DNA of 64,000 nucleotides from Spirosoma terrae (GTDB taxonomy: Bacteria > Bacteroidota > Bacteroidia > Cytophagales > Spirosomataceae): assembly GCF_010435915.1 (NCBI RefSeq), contig NZ_JAAFZH010000009.1, positions 1 to 64,000 on the forward strand. The letters run 5' to 3'. The position numbers and the translations under genes are program-made. Each line of letters starts with the position of its first letter. Positions within the stretch are counted from its first letter, which is position 1. The notes beneath the pieces are model-generated. The model did not search any database and had not been told where the DNA came from. It saw nothing but the letters and a program-made list of their open reading frames with translations. Below, one piece after another: positions 48,666 to 56,648 of this stretch.

Positions 48666-50573
48666 ATGGAAAATTTCGTGGTCTCGGCCCGCAAGTACCG
48701 CCCTGCTACTTTTGATACCGTTGTTGGGCAGGAGCACATTACTACCACCCTTAAAAACGCTATCAAGACCAATCATTTAGCGTCGGCGTTTTTATTCTGT
48801 GGGCCGCGCGGAGTGGGCAAAACCACCTGTGCCCGGATTCTGGCCAAGACAATTAACTGCCAAAACCTGACTCCTGAAGGAGAAGCCTGCGATACCTGCG
48901 AATCGTGCGTTAGCTTCAAACAGAATGCATCGTTCAACATTCACGAGTTGGATGCGGCATCGAATAACTCCGTTGAAGACATCCGAAATCTGATTGATCA
49001 GGTTCGTTACCCACCCCAGTCAGGTAAGTATAAGATTTATATTATTGACGAGGTTCATATGCTCTCGTCGGCGGCTTTCAACGCCTTTCTGAAAACGCTG
49101 GAAGAACCTCCCTCCTACGCGATTTTCATTCTGGCCACGACCGAAAAGCATAAGATTCTGCCAACCATTCTGTCGCGTTGTCAGATTTTCGATTTCAATC
49201 GAATTCAGCCCCAGCATATTGCCGACCACCTGGCCCGAATTGCTGAAAAAGAAAACATCACGGCCGAAACCGAAGCCCTGGACCTGATTGCTCAGAAAGC
49301 AGACGGTGGCCTTCGGGATGCCCTATCGATGTTCGATCTGAACGTAACGTTTGCCGCCGATCGGATTATTCGGTACAAGGAAGTGCTGGATAACCTGCAC
49401 ATTCTGGATTACGACTATTATTTCAAGCTTACTGACCTACTGCTGGCTGGCAACCTGCCTCAAAGTCTGCTGACGGTCGATGAGATACTACGAAAAGGGT
49501 TCGATGGCCACCAGTTCGTGGTCGGTTTATGCCGGCACTTCCGCGATTTGCTGGTCTGTAAGGATGCCGCCACCGTTCAATTACTCCAGGTAACCGAAAA
49601 CGTCCGTCGGCAATACCTCGACCAGTCGGCTCACGCGCCGATGTCATTCCTGCTGTCGGCCCTTAGTCTGGGCGGCCAGTGCGACATGAATTATAAGCAG
49701 GCCAAGGACCAGCGGTTGCATATTGAGCTTTGGCTGATGAAACTGGCTAACCTGCGAAACCTGCTTGACTGGAATGCTTTGCCCGACAACGTCGATAAGG
49801 TAGCGCCGGTAACTAGTAGCCGCCCCGCTGAAAGTATTGCTACCGGCCAGCCAGCCGTCGAAAAAAAAAACGGTCAGCCAGTCCAGAGCAGTCCATCCCC
49901 GTCTGATTCCGGTCATCAACTGGCCGAAAGTCAGCCCATCACCAGCGAGCCCGTAACCAGTTACCAAACGAACGTAACGAACGGCTCGCCAGCGAATGGT
50001 GTCGTTTCGGCTACTCCACAGGCGCCCGTACATGGAGCTAACGGCACGACGACGAAAGCACTGCCGCCCAAGCAGCCTATTCCTGCGCCGGTACGTCCAC
50101 CGGGTAGCAAGCTACGTTCTACCCTATCGCTGAACGCCAGCGTAGCGGCAGGTCCTTCGACCGACACCGCCGAAGTAGCTTCCTCGTTTAACACAACTCG
50201 TGTTGATAAGGCATTCAATCTGGATGATTTACAGGATGTCTGGTCAACATTTGCCCGCATCCGTAAGCAGCAGAACGACATTACGTCGGAGCAGGTTGTT
50301 CTTAACAGAGAGCTGACGCTTGACGGAACCACCGTTCATTTAACGCTCGACAATACGTTGCAGGTCGATTTCCTGAACGAATTGAAGCCTGATTTACTGG
50401 GCTACCTGCGGAAAGAACTTCAGAATAGCCAGATACAGATTGAACATAAAGTGGTGATTCAGGAAGTCAAGAAGATGATTTACAGCTCGCAGGACAAATT
50501 CAACTATCTGGCCGAAAAGAACCCTGCCCTGCACGAACTACGAAAAGTACTCAATCTGGAAGTCGACTACTAA
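48666..50573 (+). CDS. dnaX: DNA polymerase III subunit tau (and probable gamma)
   Basis: 635 residues from ATG 48666; the TTG at 48633 would precede the promoter -7 box and is rejected. Clamp-loader ATPase: GPRGVGKTT near 42-50, zinc quartet in CQNLTPEGEACDTCESC near 61-77, DEVHML near 127-132, SRC sensor near 166-168, then the collar domain to about 370. A Pro/Ser/Thr-rich linker follows to about 515, then the tau-specific C-terminal domain. A run of ten A residues at 49861-49870, codons 399-402, includes the slippery A AAA AAC. A -1 shift stops at 49904-49906, giving about 413 residues, the size of a gamma subunit. Confidence 0.95.
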   Translation: MENFVVSARKYRPATFDTVVGQEHITTTLKNAIKTNHLASAFLFCGPRGVGKTTCARILAKTINCQNLTPEGEACDTCESCVSFKQNASFNIHELDAASNNSVEDIRNLIDQVRYPPQSGKYKIYIIDEVHMLSSAAFNAFLKTLEEPPSYAIFILATTEKHKILPTILSRCQIFDFNRIQPQHIADHLARIAEKENITAETEALDLIAQKADGGLRDALSMFDLNVTFAADRIIRYKEVLDNLHILDYDYYFKLTDLLLAGNLPQSLLTVDEILRKGFDGHQFVVGLCRHFRDLLVCKDAATVQLLQVTENVRRQYLDQSAHAPMSFLLSALSLGGQCDMNYKQAKDQRLHIELWLMKLANLRNLLDWNALPDNVDKVAPVTSSRPAESIATGQPAVEKKNGQPVQSSPSPSDSGHQLAESQPITSEPVTSYQTNVTNGSPANGVVSATPQAPVHGANGTTTKALPPKQPIPAPVRPPGSKLRSTLSLNASVAAGPSTDTAEVASSFNTTRVDKAFNLDDLQDVWSTFARIRKQQNDITSEQVVLNRELTLDGTTVHLTLDNTLQVDFLNELKPDLLGYLRKELQNSQIQIEHKVVIQEVKKMIYSSQDKFNYLAEKNPALHELRKVLNLEVDY

Positions 50574-50574
50574 C

Positions 50575-50639
50575 CGGGATTTAACGGATAAAGGGATAAC
50601 AGCAAAATCTGTTGTTATCCCCTTATCCGTTAAATCCCG
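50575..50639. terminator. Bidirectional terminator
   Basis: 26-bp arms (50575-50600 and 50614-50639), one mismatch, 13-nt loop. Lies between dnaX and the converging TPR gene. Confidence 0.82.
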
Positions 50640-50661
50640 CAGATTCTGACAGCGGTTCTGA

Positions 50662-51780
50662 TTATCGATACGCTTTAGCCTCCCGAATCAGCGATTTGTA
50701 TTCACTCACTGCCAGCGCTTTCTTGTAGAACATTTTGGCTCGATTTCGGTCATTAGCTCGAGCAGCGATCCGTGCAATTCCGGAATAGGCAAAGCCGTGG
50801 TATTCCTTCGTATAAGCTTCACTAAAAGGAAGTTTCAGCGCTTTTTCGTAGAACGCTAGCGCGTCTTTATCGTTTTTCTCATCATATTCAGCCAGCATTC
50901 CCTCGAACGTATTGACGGCCAGAGGTACCAGCTTGTTCGACATTTTCTTCAATTGCTCTACGTAGGGTCTGGCTTCGGCGTAACGACCCGACAAGAGTAG
51001 AGCTTCCGCATTGATCATTCCGAACAGTGGATTGTTGGGATATTTATCAGCCAGATATTTCGTGTATGTAGAAGCCCGGCTGGGATTCATCTCGTGCTTC
51101 AGGTAAATATGCGCCAGATAGTAATTAGCCACAGGCCGCATAAATACCGACTTTTTACTTGCTATGTCGATTTGTTTCAATCCCTGCGCCATATCGCCAT
51201 CCTGAAAGAAAAGCATAAACGGTTTCACGACCGAATGATCCATTGGATAACGTTCGATGTAGTAATTGTAAAGACCCGACGTAAAATAAAAATCAGGAGT
51301 CTTGTTAACCAGTGTAAAACCCGATTTCAGATAACTATATGCTTTTTTAGACTCCCCAACGGCCTTCAGCGCATCGCCCCGATTGTTATATAACGACGCC
51401 AGATAACTATGAGCGGTTAATGCGAAAAACACCCCTTCAGGATCATCTTCGTTTTTATCTAGCATAGGCTTGGAAAGTGCCAGCCCGCGCTCGGCGGCCT
51501 GAATAAACTGCGCCGTAGCCGCTTTATTCTCATGTAATGGCAAGTACTGAAGCTCCAGTTGAGTAGCGCGCAGAATCGGGCCGATTGGGTGCTGCGGATA
51601 CCGGGTCTGAATTTGTTTGATCATCCCTTCGGCTTCGGCAAAATCGCAGTTGTACAGATTATCGAGCGTTTTCAATACCGTCTGCTGAAAAGATGGATCG
51701 TTCATCACCTGCGCTCGGCTAACCAGCGATAAGCACAGACTAGTAAAAAGAAAGAATAGGTATTTCAAGGCCATTACCAT
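50662..51780 (-). CDS. Exported tetratricopeptide-repeat protein
   Basis: 372 residues. Signal peptide (LFFLFTSLCLSLVSRAQ). The rest is helical TPR-like: AHSYLASLYNNRGDALKAVGESKKAYSYL near 120-150, NYYLAHIYLKHEMNPSRA near 213, and GFAYSGIARIAARANDRNRAKMFYKKAL near 330-358. Presumed protein-interaction scaffold in the periplasm. Partner unknown. ATG 51780 or 51774. Divergent from the M16 peptidase gene. Confidence 0.85.
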   Translation of the reverse strand: MVMALKYLFFLFTSLCLSLVSRAQVMNDPSFQQTVLKTLDNLYNCDFAEAEGMIKQIQTRYPQHPIGPILRATQLELQYLPLHENKAATAQFIQAAERGLALSKPMLDKNEDDPEGVFFALTAHSYLASLYNNRGDALKAVGESKKAYSYLKSGFTLVNKTPDFYFTSGLYNYYIERYPMDHSVVKPFMLFFQDGDMAQGLKQIDIASKKSVFMRPVANYYLAHIYLKHEMNPSRASTYTKYLADKYPNNPLFGMINAEALLLSGRYAEARPYVEQLKKMSNKLVPLAVNTFEGMLAEYDEKNDKDALAFYEKALKLPFSEAYTKEYHGFAYSGIARIAARANDRNRAKMFYKKALAVSEYKSLIREAKAYR

Positions 51781-51798
51781 TTATGTGATGAACCATCG

Positions 51799-51830
51799 TT
51801 TGATTCTATACAAGCCGAAACGTACTTTTG
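51799..51830 (+). promoter_or_regulatory. Canonical promoter for M16-ispF transcript
   Basis: TTTG 51799-51802, a 20-nt spacer, TACTTTTG 51823-51830; ATG at 51877. Confidence 0.75.
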
Positions 51831-51876
51831 TTAACAGCGTATTATCTAACGATAGCTATACGCAAAAGTTTTATCT

Positions 51877-53124
51877 ATGATTCATTACGAACAGTTCGTA
51901 CTCAATAATGGCCTGCGCGTATTTGTCCACGAAGACGAATCGACTCCCATTGCAGCCGTTAATATTCTTTACAACGTAGGTTCACGCGACGAAGATCCAG
52001 AAAAAACGGGATTTGCTCATTTATTTGAACACCTGATGTTTGGCGGTTCCCGGCACATCCCTTCGTACGATGAACCCCTGCAAAAAGTAGGTGGCGAAAA
52101 TAACGCCTTCACTAGTCCAGATATCACCAACTATTACATTACCCTTCCGGCGGCCAATCTGGAAACGGCGTTCTGGCTCGAATCGGACCGGATGCTGAGC
52201 CTGTCGTTCGATCCGCAGGTGCTGGATGTGCAGCAGAAGGTGGTCATTGAAGAATTCAAACAGCGCTATCTGAATCAGCCATATGGCGACGTCTGGCTCA
52301 AGCTACGTCCACTGGCTTACCAACAACACCCGTATCGCTGGGCAACGATCGGCAAAGACATAAACCATATCGAAAACGCTACGTTGGACGACGTAAAAGA
52401 CTTTTTCTTCAAGTATTATCTGCCCAACAATGCCGTTCTAGTCGTGGCGGGCAACGTAACGGTTGAGCAGGTCAAACAGCTATGCGCTAAGTGGTTTGAA
52501 CCTATTCCGGCAGGACCGCAGTATATCCGGCAACTCCCCACGGAGCCTATTCAGACCGAAGCCCGCAAGCTCGAAACATCGGCGAAGGTTCCGTTGAACG
52601 GCTTGTACAAAGCCTACCATATGCCAGGTCGCTTTGAGCCAGGTTTCCATACCGCCGATCTCTTGAGCGATATGCTTGGACGTAGTAAATCATCGCGGCT
52701 CTACCAGAAACTACTGCGCGATAATCCCCTCTTCAGCAACGTTGGGGCATATATTACGTCGTCTATCGATCCGGGGTTGCTGGTTATTCAGGGAACGCTC
52801 AATAGTGGCGTAACCCTCGAAGAAGCCGATGCAGCTGTAGAGGCCGTCGTTCAGGAATTTATCGATCAAACTGTATCGGAAGAGGAACTGGCGAAAGTAA
52901 AAAACCAGGCCGAAGCAACACTCGCTTTTTCTGAAGTTGAGCTGCTGAACCGGGCTATGAACCTTGCCTTCGCAGCCAATGCGGGCAACCCCGACCTGGT
53001 TAATCAGGAAGCGGCCCACATCCAGGCCATTACGTCCAACGACATCCAGGCTATGGCGCAGCAGGTGTTACGTAAAGACAATTGTTCAACGCTCTATTAT
53101 CGGGCTGACGCATCGGCGGCATAG
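51877..53124 (+). CDS. M16-family zinc metalloprotease
   Basis: 415 residues. Inverted zinc motif HLFEHLMFGG near 48-57 (HxxEH) plus the downstream Glu in VVIEEFKQRYLNQP near 122-135, so the catalytic half is intact. Second non-catalytic M16 domain about 180-410 with GRSKSSRLYQKLL near 269. Single-ring-half size (about 415) like the pitrilysin subfamily subunits of processing-peptidase type. No signal peptide, so cytoplasmic unless exported otherwise. Stop overlaps the ispF leader: ispF starts 1 nt after it. Confidence 0.92.
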   Translation: MIHYEQFVLNNGLRVFVHEDESTPIAAVNILYNVGSRDEDPEKTGFAHLFEHLMFGGSRHIPSYDEPLQKVGGENNAFTSPDITNYYITLPAANLETAFWLESDRMLSLSFDPQVLDVQQKVVIEEFKQRYLNQPYGDVWLKLRPLAYQQHPYRWATIGKDINHIENATLDDVKDFFFKYYLPNNAVLVVAGNVTVEQVKQLCAKWFEPIPAGPQYIRQLPTEPIQTEARKLETSAKVPLNGLYKAYHMPGRFEPGFHTADLLSDMLGRSKSSRLYQKLLRDNPLFSNVGAYITSSIDPGLLVIQGTLNSGVTLEEADAAVEAVVQEFIDQTVSEEELAKVKNQAEATLAFSEVELLNRAMNLAFAANAGNPDLVNQEAAHIQAITSNDIQAMAQQVLRKDNCSTLYYRADASAA

Positions 53125-53125
53125 A

Positions 53126-53605
53126 ATGAAAATACGCGTAGGACAAGGGTATGATGTGCATCGCCTGGAAGAAGGGCGTGCTTTCTGGCTGGGCGGTATT
53201 CAGATTCCCAGTACGTTCGGGCCGGTTGGCCATTCCGATGCCGATGTGGTCTGCCACGTACTGTGCGATGCGCTGCTGGGAGCCGCCAACATGCGTAACA
53301 TCGGCTACCACTTCTCAGATAAAGACCCGCGCTGGAAAGGCGTAGACAGCAAACTTCTGCTGGCCGAAGTGCTACGTATGGTACGGGGCGCAGGCTACGA
53401 GATTTCAAACGTCGACGTAACGGTCGTTTTGCAGGAACCCAAGCTTAACCCACATATCCCGGCCATGAAAGCGTGTCTGGCCGACGTAATGGCCATCCCG
53501 GAAGACGACATTTCCATCAAAGCAACCACTTCGGAGCATATTGGTTTTGTGGGCCGGGGCGAAGGCATTGCCGCTCATTGTGTGGCTCTTATCTTTAAGG
53601 ATTAG
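53126..53605 (+). CDS. ispF: 2-C-methyl-D-erythritol 2,4-cyclodiphosphate synthase
   Basis: 159 residues from ATG 53126. Cyclises CDP-ME2P in the non-mevalonate isoprenoid pathway. Zinc ligands in GYDVH (8-12), and His in GHSDADVVCH near 35-44; LGAANMRNIGYHFSDKDPRWKG near 51-72; C-terminal TTSEHIGFVGRGEGIAA near 134-150 is the CDP/metal site. Typical length. A single base separates it from the M16 stop, so coupled translation is likely although the functions are unrelated. Confidence 0.97.
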   Translation: MKIRVGQGYDVHRLEEGRAFWLGGIQIPSTFGPVGHSDADVVCHVLCDALLGAANMRNIGYHFSDKDPRWKGVDSKLLLAEVLRMVRGAGYEISNVDVTVVLQEPKLNPHIPAMKACLADVMAIPEDDISIKATTSEHIGFVGRGEGIAAHCVALIFKD

Positions 53606-53623
53606 TTTACTACAACCGCTTGT

Positions 53624-54754
53624 ATGAAAAGCCTGATTTACCTCCCTGTTTTCCTGTTGGCAGGCGTAGTTGCCTGTGGTCAGCCCAAACCGACTCAACC
53701 CGATATGCCACTCGGCTTTGAAGAGTACGATCCGGTTTCGACGCTGAAAGTACCCGAGCACAAACTGACCCGCTCGAAGTATCCGTTTATTGACGTGCAC
53801 AACCATCAGTATCAGATGGATCGTGAAGACCTGAGCAAGTTAATTGCGCAGATGGACGATCTGAACATGGGGTTAATGATCAATCTAAGCGGTCGGGGTT
53901 TCAGCAACAGTGAAGCGGAGAGCACCAAGTTTTTCGACAACGCTCTGGCTAACATTCAGAAAAGTAATCCAAAGCGATTGGCCTTGTTTACGAACCTCAA
54001 TTTTAGCAATGTCGACGATAAAAACTGGACGGCTATAGCCGTCAAAACCCTGGAGGACGACGTAAAAAAAGGGGCTCATGGACTAAAAATCTATAAAAAC
54101 CTAGGTTTCAACGTTAAAGACGATAAAGGAAAGCGAGTCCGGGTTGATGATCCGCGTCTTGATCCGGTCTGGGCTAAATGTGGTGAGTTAGGCGTTCCGG
54201 TACTGATCCACACGGCCGATCCTAAATCCTTCTGGGACCCAATGGATCGGTATAACGAGCGTTGGCTGGAATTGAAACTGCACGGTGGCCGGAAACGGTC
54301 GGCCAACGATCCGGTGCCCTGGGAACAACTGATTGCCGAACAGCATAATGTGTTCAGAAAGCATCCGAAAACCAAGTTTATTGCCGCTCACATGGGCTGG
54401 TTCCCAAATGATCTGCAAAAGCTCGACAGCTTGATGACTGTTTTCCCAAACATGAATGTTGAAATTGGGGCCGTTATCGCCGAACTAGGCCGCCAGCCCA
54501 GAGCGTCGCGTAAATTCTTCGAAAAATACCAGGATCGGATTCTGTTTGGCAAAGACAGCTGGGTTCCTTCCGAATATGCTACGTATTTCCGGGTGCTGGA
54601 AAGCGACGACGAGTATTTTCCATACCACAAAAAATACCATGCTTTCTGGCGTATGTACGGCATGGCTCTCCCCGACGAAATCCTGAAAAAAGTCTATTAC
54701 AAAAACGCGCTACGTATCATTCCGGGCCTCGACAAGAGCCAGTTTCCTAATTAA
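53624..54754 (+). CDS. Amidohydrolase-family lipoprotein (TIM-barrel metal hydrolase)
   Basis: 376 residues. Lipobox GVVAC near 14-18. Amidohydrolase_2-like barrel: metal-binding DVHNHQ near 53-58 (HxH), PVLIHTADP near 192, AAHMGWFPND near 258, and GKDSWVPSE near 309 for the final Asp. Substrate unknown; family members decarboxylate or hydrolyse small aromatic acids and lactones. 18 bp after ispF, so probably co-transcribed. Confidence 0.85.
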   Translation: MKSLIYLPVFLLAGVVACGQPKPTQPDMPLGFEEYDPVSTLKVPEHKLTRSKYPFIDVHNHQYQMDREDLSKLIAQMDDLNMGLMINLSGRGFSNSEAESTKFFDNALANIQKSNPKRLALFTNLNFSNVDDKNWTAIAVKTLEDDVKKGAHGLKIYKNLGFNVKDDKGKRVRVDDPRLDPVWAKCGELGVPVLIHTADPKSFWDPMDRYNERWLELKLHGGRKRSANDPVPWEQLIAEQHNVFRKHPKTKFIAAHMGWFPNDLQKLDSLMTVFPNMNVEIGAVIAELGRQPRASRKFFEKYQDRILFGKDSWVPSEYATYFRVLESDDEYFPYHKKYHAFWRMYGMALPDEILKKVYYKNALRIIPGLDKSQFPN

Positions 54755-54766
54755 CGTAAAAAGTTA

Positions 54767-54848
54767 ATTTCCCACAGAGACACGGAGGCCACAGTGAGTT
54801 GATTTAGTATAATCGATACCTCCGTGTTCTCCTTGTCTCTGTGGGAAA
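54767..54848. repeat. Inverted repeat of the cacagagacacgg type
   Basis: Arms 54767-54788 and 54819-54848, with an 8-nt bulge in the right arm. Arms contain TTTCCCACAGAGACACGGAGG. Sits after the amidohydrolase and probably terminates it; looks like a dispersed extragenic repeat. Confidence 0.65.
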
Positions 54849-54926
54849 TAATCAACAGTAAGTTTACTTACTTAATAACTCTTCTTGGGGCTACCAACTT
54901 CAGGTTCTTTTCGCTCCTCTGTAAAA

Positions 54927-56027
54927 ATGAAAATCACCAGAATCAACCTGTACCGGTACGATATTTCGCTTAAAGCACCCATTGCTATCTCGCTGGGAAC
55001 GATTGAACACGCTCGCAATATGTTGGTCGAAATACAGACGAATGAGAGCATCACGGGCTGGGGCGAAGGCTCACCATTCTGGATGATTGCCGGTGAAACA
55101 CAGTCCTCGGGATTAGCAGCCGCTCATGATATGGCACGGTTGCTCATCGGTCGAAATCCGCTGGATATCGAGGGGTGTATTAACGCATTAGTACGTTATT
55201 TACCCGCTCACCCAACCACCCGCTCGGCCTTCGATATGGCCTTGTATGACCTGGCAGCTAAAGCAGCCCATATGCCACTCTACCAGTTTCTGGGTGGCGA
55301 AAAACGGGCGCTCGTAACCGACGAAACTATTTACATCAATACGCCTGAGCGGATGGTGGCCGACGCGCTACGTATCAAAGAAAAAGGCGCGGAAGCGATT
55401 AAGGTAAAATTAGGAACGAATCTGCGGGATGATATAGCCCGGATAGAGGCCATTCGGGAAGCGATTGGCGACGAAATTCCTATCCGGACAGATGCCAATC
55501 AGGGTTGGGACACTATTACGGCTCAGGCCGTGCTACGGGGTATTGGCGACTGGAACGTTCAGTATTGCGAGCAACCCATTAAGCGTCACGATATTGCCGG
55601 GCTACGCCAGATTCGGCAACACGTAGCGGTCCCGATTATGGCCGACGAAAGCCTGTTCGATGCCGCCGACGCCATCCGACTGGTACGCGAAGAAGCTGTC
55701 GATTATTTCAATATCAAGCTATCGAAAAGTGGGGGTATTTTTGAGGCTTTAAAGATCAATGCCATTGCCGAAGCCGCCGGTATTCCGTGTATGATCGGCT
55801 GTATGTCGGAGTCGCGGCTGGCGCTGACGGCCAATGCTCATTTCGCAGCGGCTCGGCAGAACGTACGCTTTTGCGATCTGGACGGCTGTTTCGAACATGC
55901 CGACGATCCGGTTTACAATGGCATAACCTATAACGGCTATCAGATTGAGCTACCCGAACTGCCCGGAATCGGGGCCGAGGTCGACTCTGCTTTCCTGGCT
56001 CAATCTGAGCGTATTAGCATCGCTTAA
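54927..56027 (+). CDS. Dipeptide epimerase (L-Ala-D/L-Glu-like), enolase superfamily
   Basis: 366 residues from ATG 54927; the upstream TTG has no support. Mandelate-racemase-type barrel: KVKLG near 159-163 (KxK acid/base), RTDANQGW near 188 (first metal Asp), YCEQP near 216 (Glu), MADESLF near 239 (Asp), KLSKSGG near 263 (second Lys), and the C-terminal RFCDLDGCFEH DxD motif near 320 of dipeptide epimerases. Converts L-Ala-L-Glu-type dipeptides, usually in recycling murein peptides. GNAT gene follows 8 bp later. Confidence 0.9.
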   Translation: MKITRINLYRYDISLKAPIAISLGTIEHARNMLVEIQTNESITGWGEGSPFWMIAGETQSSGLAAAHDMARLLIGRNPLDIEGCINALVRYLPAHPTTRSAFDMALYDLAAKAAHMPLYQFLGGEKRALVTDETIYINTPERMVADALRIKEKGAEAIKVKLGTNLRDDIARIEAIREAIGDEIPIRTDANQGWDTITAQAVLRGIGDWNVQYCEQPIKRHDIAGLRQIRQHVAVPIMADESLFDAADAIRLVREEAVDYFNIKLSKSGGIFEALKINAIAEAAGIPCMIGCMSESRLALTANAHFAAARQNVRFCDLDGCFEHADDPVYNGITYNGYQIELPELPGIGAEVDSAFLAQSERISIA

Positions 56028-56035
56028 CTGACTAC

Positions 56036-56596
56036 ATGATTTCGATTACTACTGTCCAGTCCGATACCGACGTACGCGGCATTCTGGCTCTACAACAAAA
56101 AAATCTGCGCAAAAATGTCTCCCTCGACGTTCAGGTCGATCAGGGGTTTGTAACGGTTGAACATGACCCGGCCGTGCTTACCCGCATGAATCAGGCGGCT
56201 CCCAGCATCATTGCCAAAGATGGCGATACGGTTGTCGGTTACGCGCTGACGATGCTTCCTCAATTCGGGAGTGATGTTCCAGAGCTGCTCCCCCTCTTCG
56301 ATTTAATTGATACGCTAACGTATCAGGACAAACCGTTACGTTCCTACAACTGGTACGTAATGGGTCAGGTTTGTGTAGCAGACGGTTATCGGGGCCAGCG
56401 GTTGTTTGACCGAATGTATGATCACCACCGGGAAGTGTATAGTACTACGTATCAGCTCCTGATCACGGATATTTCCGCCAATAACGTCCGTTCGCTACGT
56501 GCCCACGCCCGCGTCGGTTTTGAGGCAATACACGAATTTCATGATCCGGCTATCGGCGAAACCTGGGTGGTTGTTGCCTGGGATTGGGGAAAGTAG
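56036..56596 (+). CDS. GNAT N-acetyltransferase
   Basis: 186 residues. Core GNAT pattern: SIIAKDGDTVVGYALTMLP near 61-79, MGQVCVADGYRGQRLFDRMYDHH near 110-132 (acetyl-CoA loop), and TDISANNVRSLRAHARVGFEAIHEF near 144-168. Probably acetylates a small amine or peptide made by the preceding epimerase, given the 8-bp spacing, but this is inference. Confidence 0.85.
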   Translation: MISITTVQSDTDVRGILALQQKNLRKNVSLDVQVDQGFVTVEHDPAVLTRMNQAAPSIIAKDGDTVVGYALTMLPQFGSDVPELLPLFDLIDTLTYQDKPLRSYNWYVMGQVCVADGYRGQRLFDRMYDHHREVYSTTYQLLITDISANNVRSLRAHARVGFEAIHEFHDPAIGETWVVVAWDWGK

Positions 56597-56602
56597 AAAA
56601 TA

Positions 56603-56642
56603 AATAGCTTGTCGTTTTCACCAGTATAAATGACAAGCTATT
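56603..56642 (+). terminator. Hairpin between GNAT and serine hydrolase genes
   Basis: 11-bp perfect stem AATAGCTTGTC/GACAAGCTATT (56603-56613, 56632-56642), 18-nt loop. Weak terminator or attenuator 7 bp before the next ATG. Confidence 0.5.
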
Positions 56643-56648
56643 CAACCA

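Noticed and set aside
54066..54073. A7 run in the amidohydrolase gene as a second slippage site
   Set aside because: Short run with no sensible truncated product and no precedent in the family.
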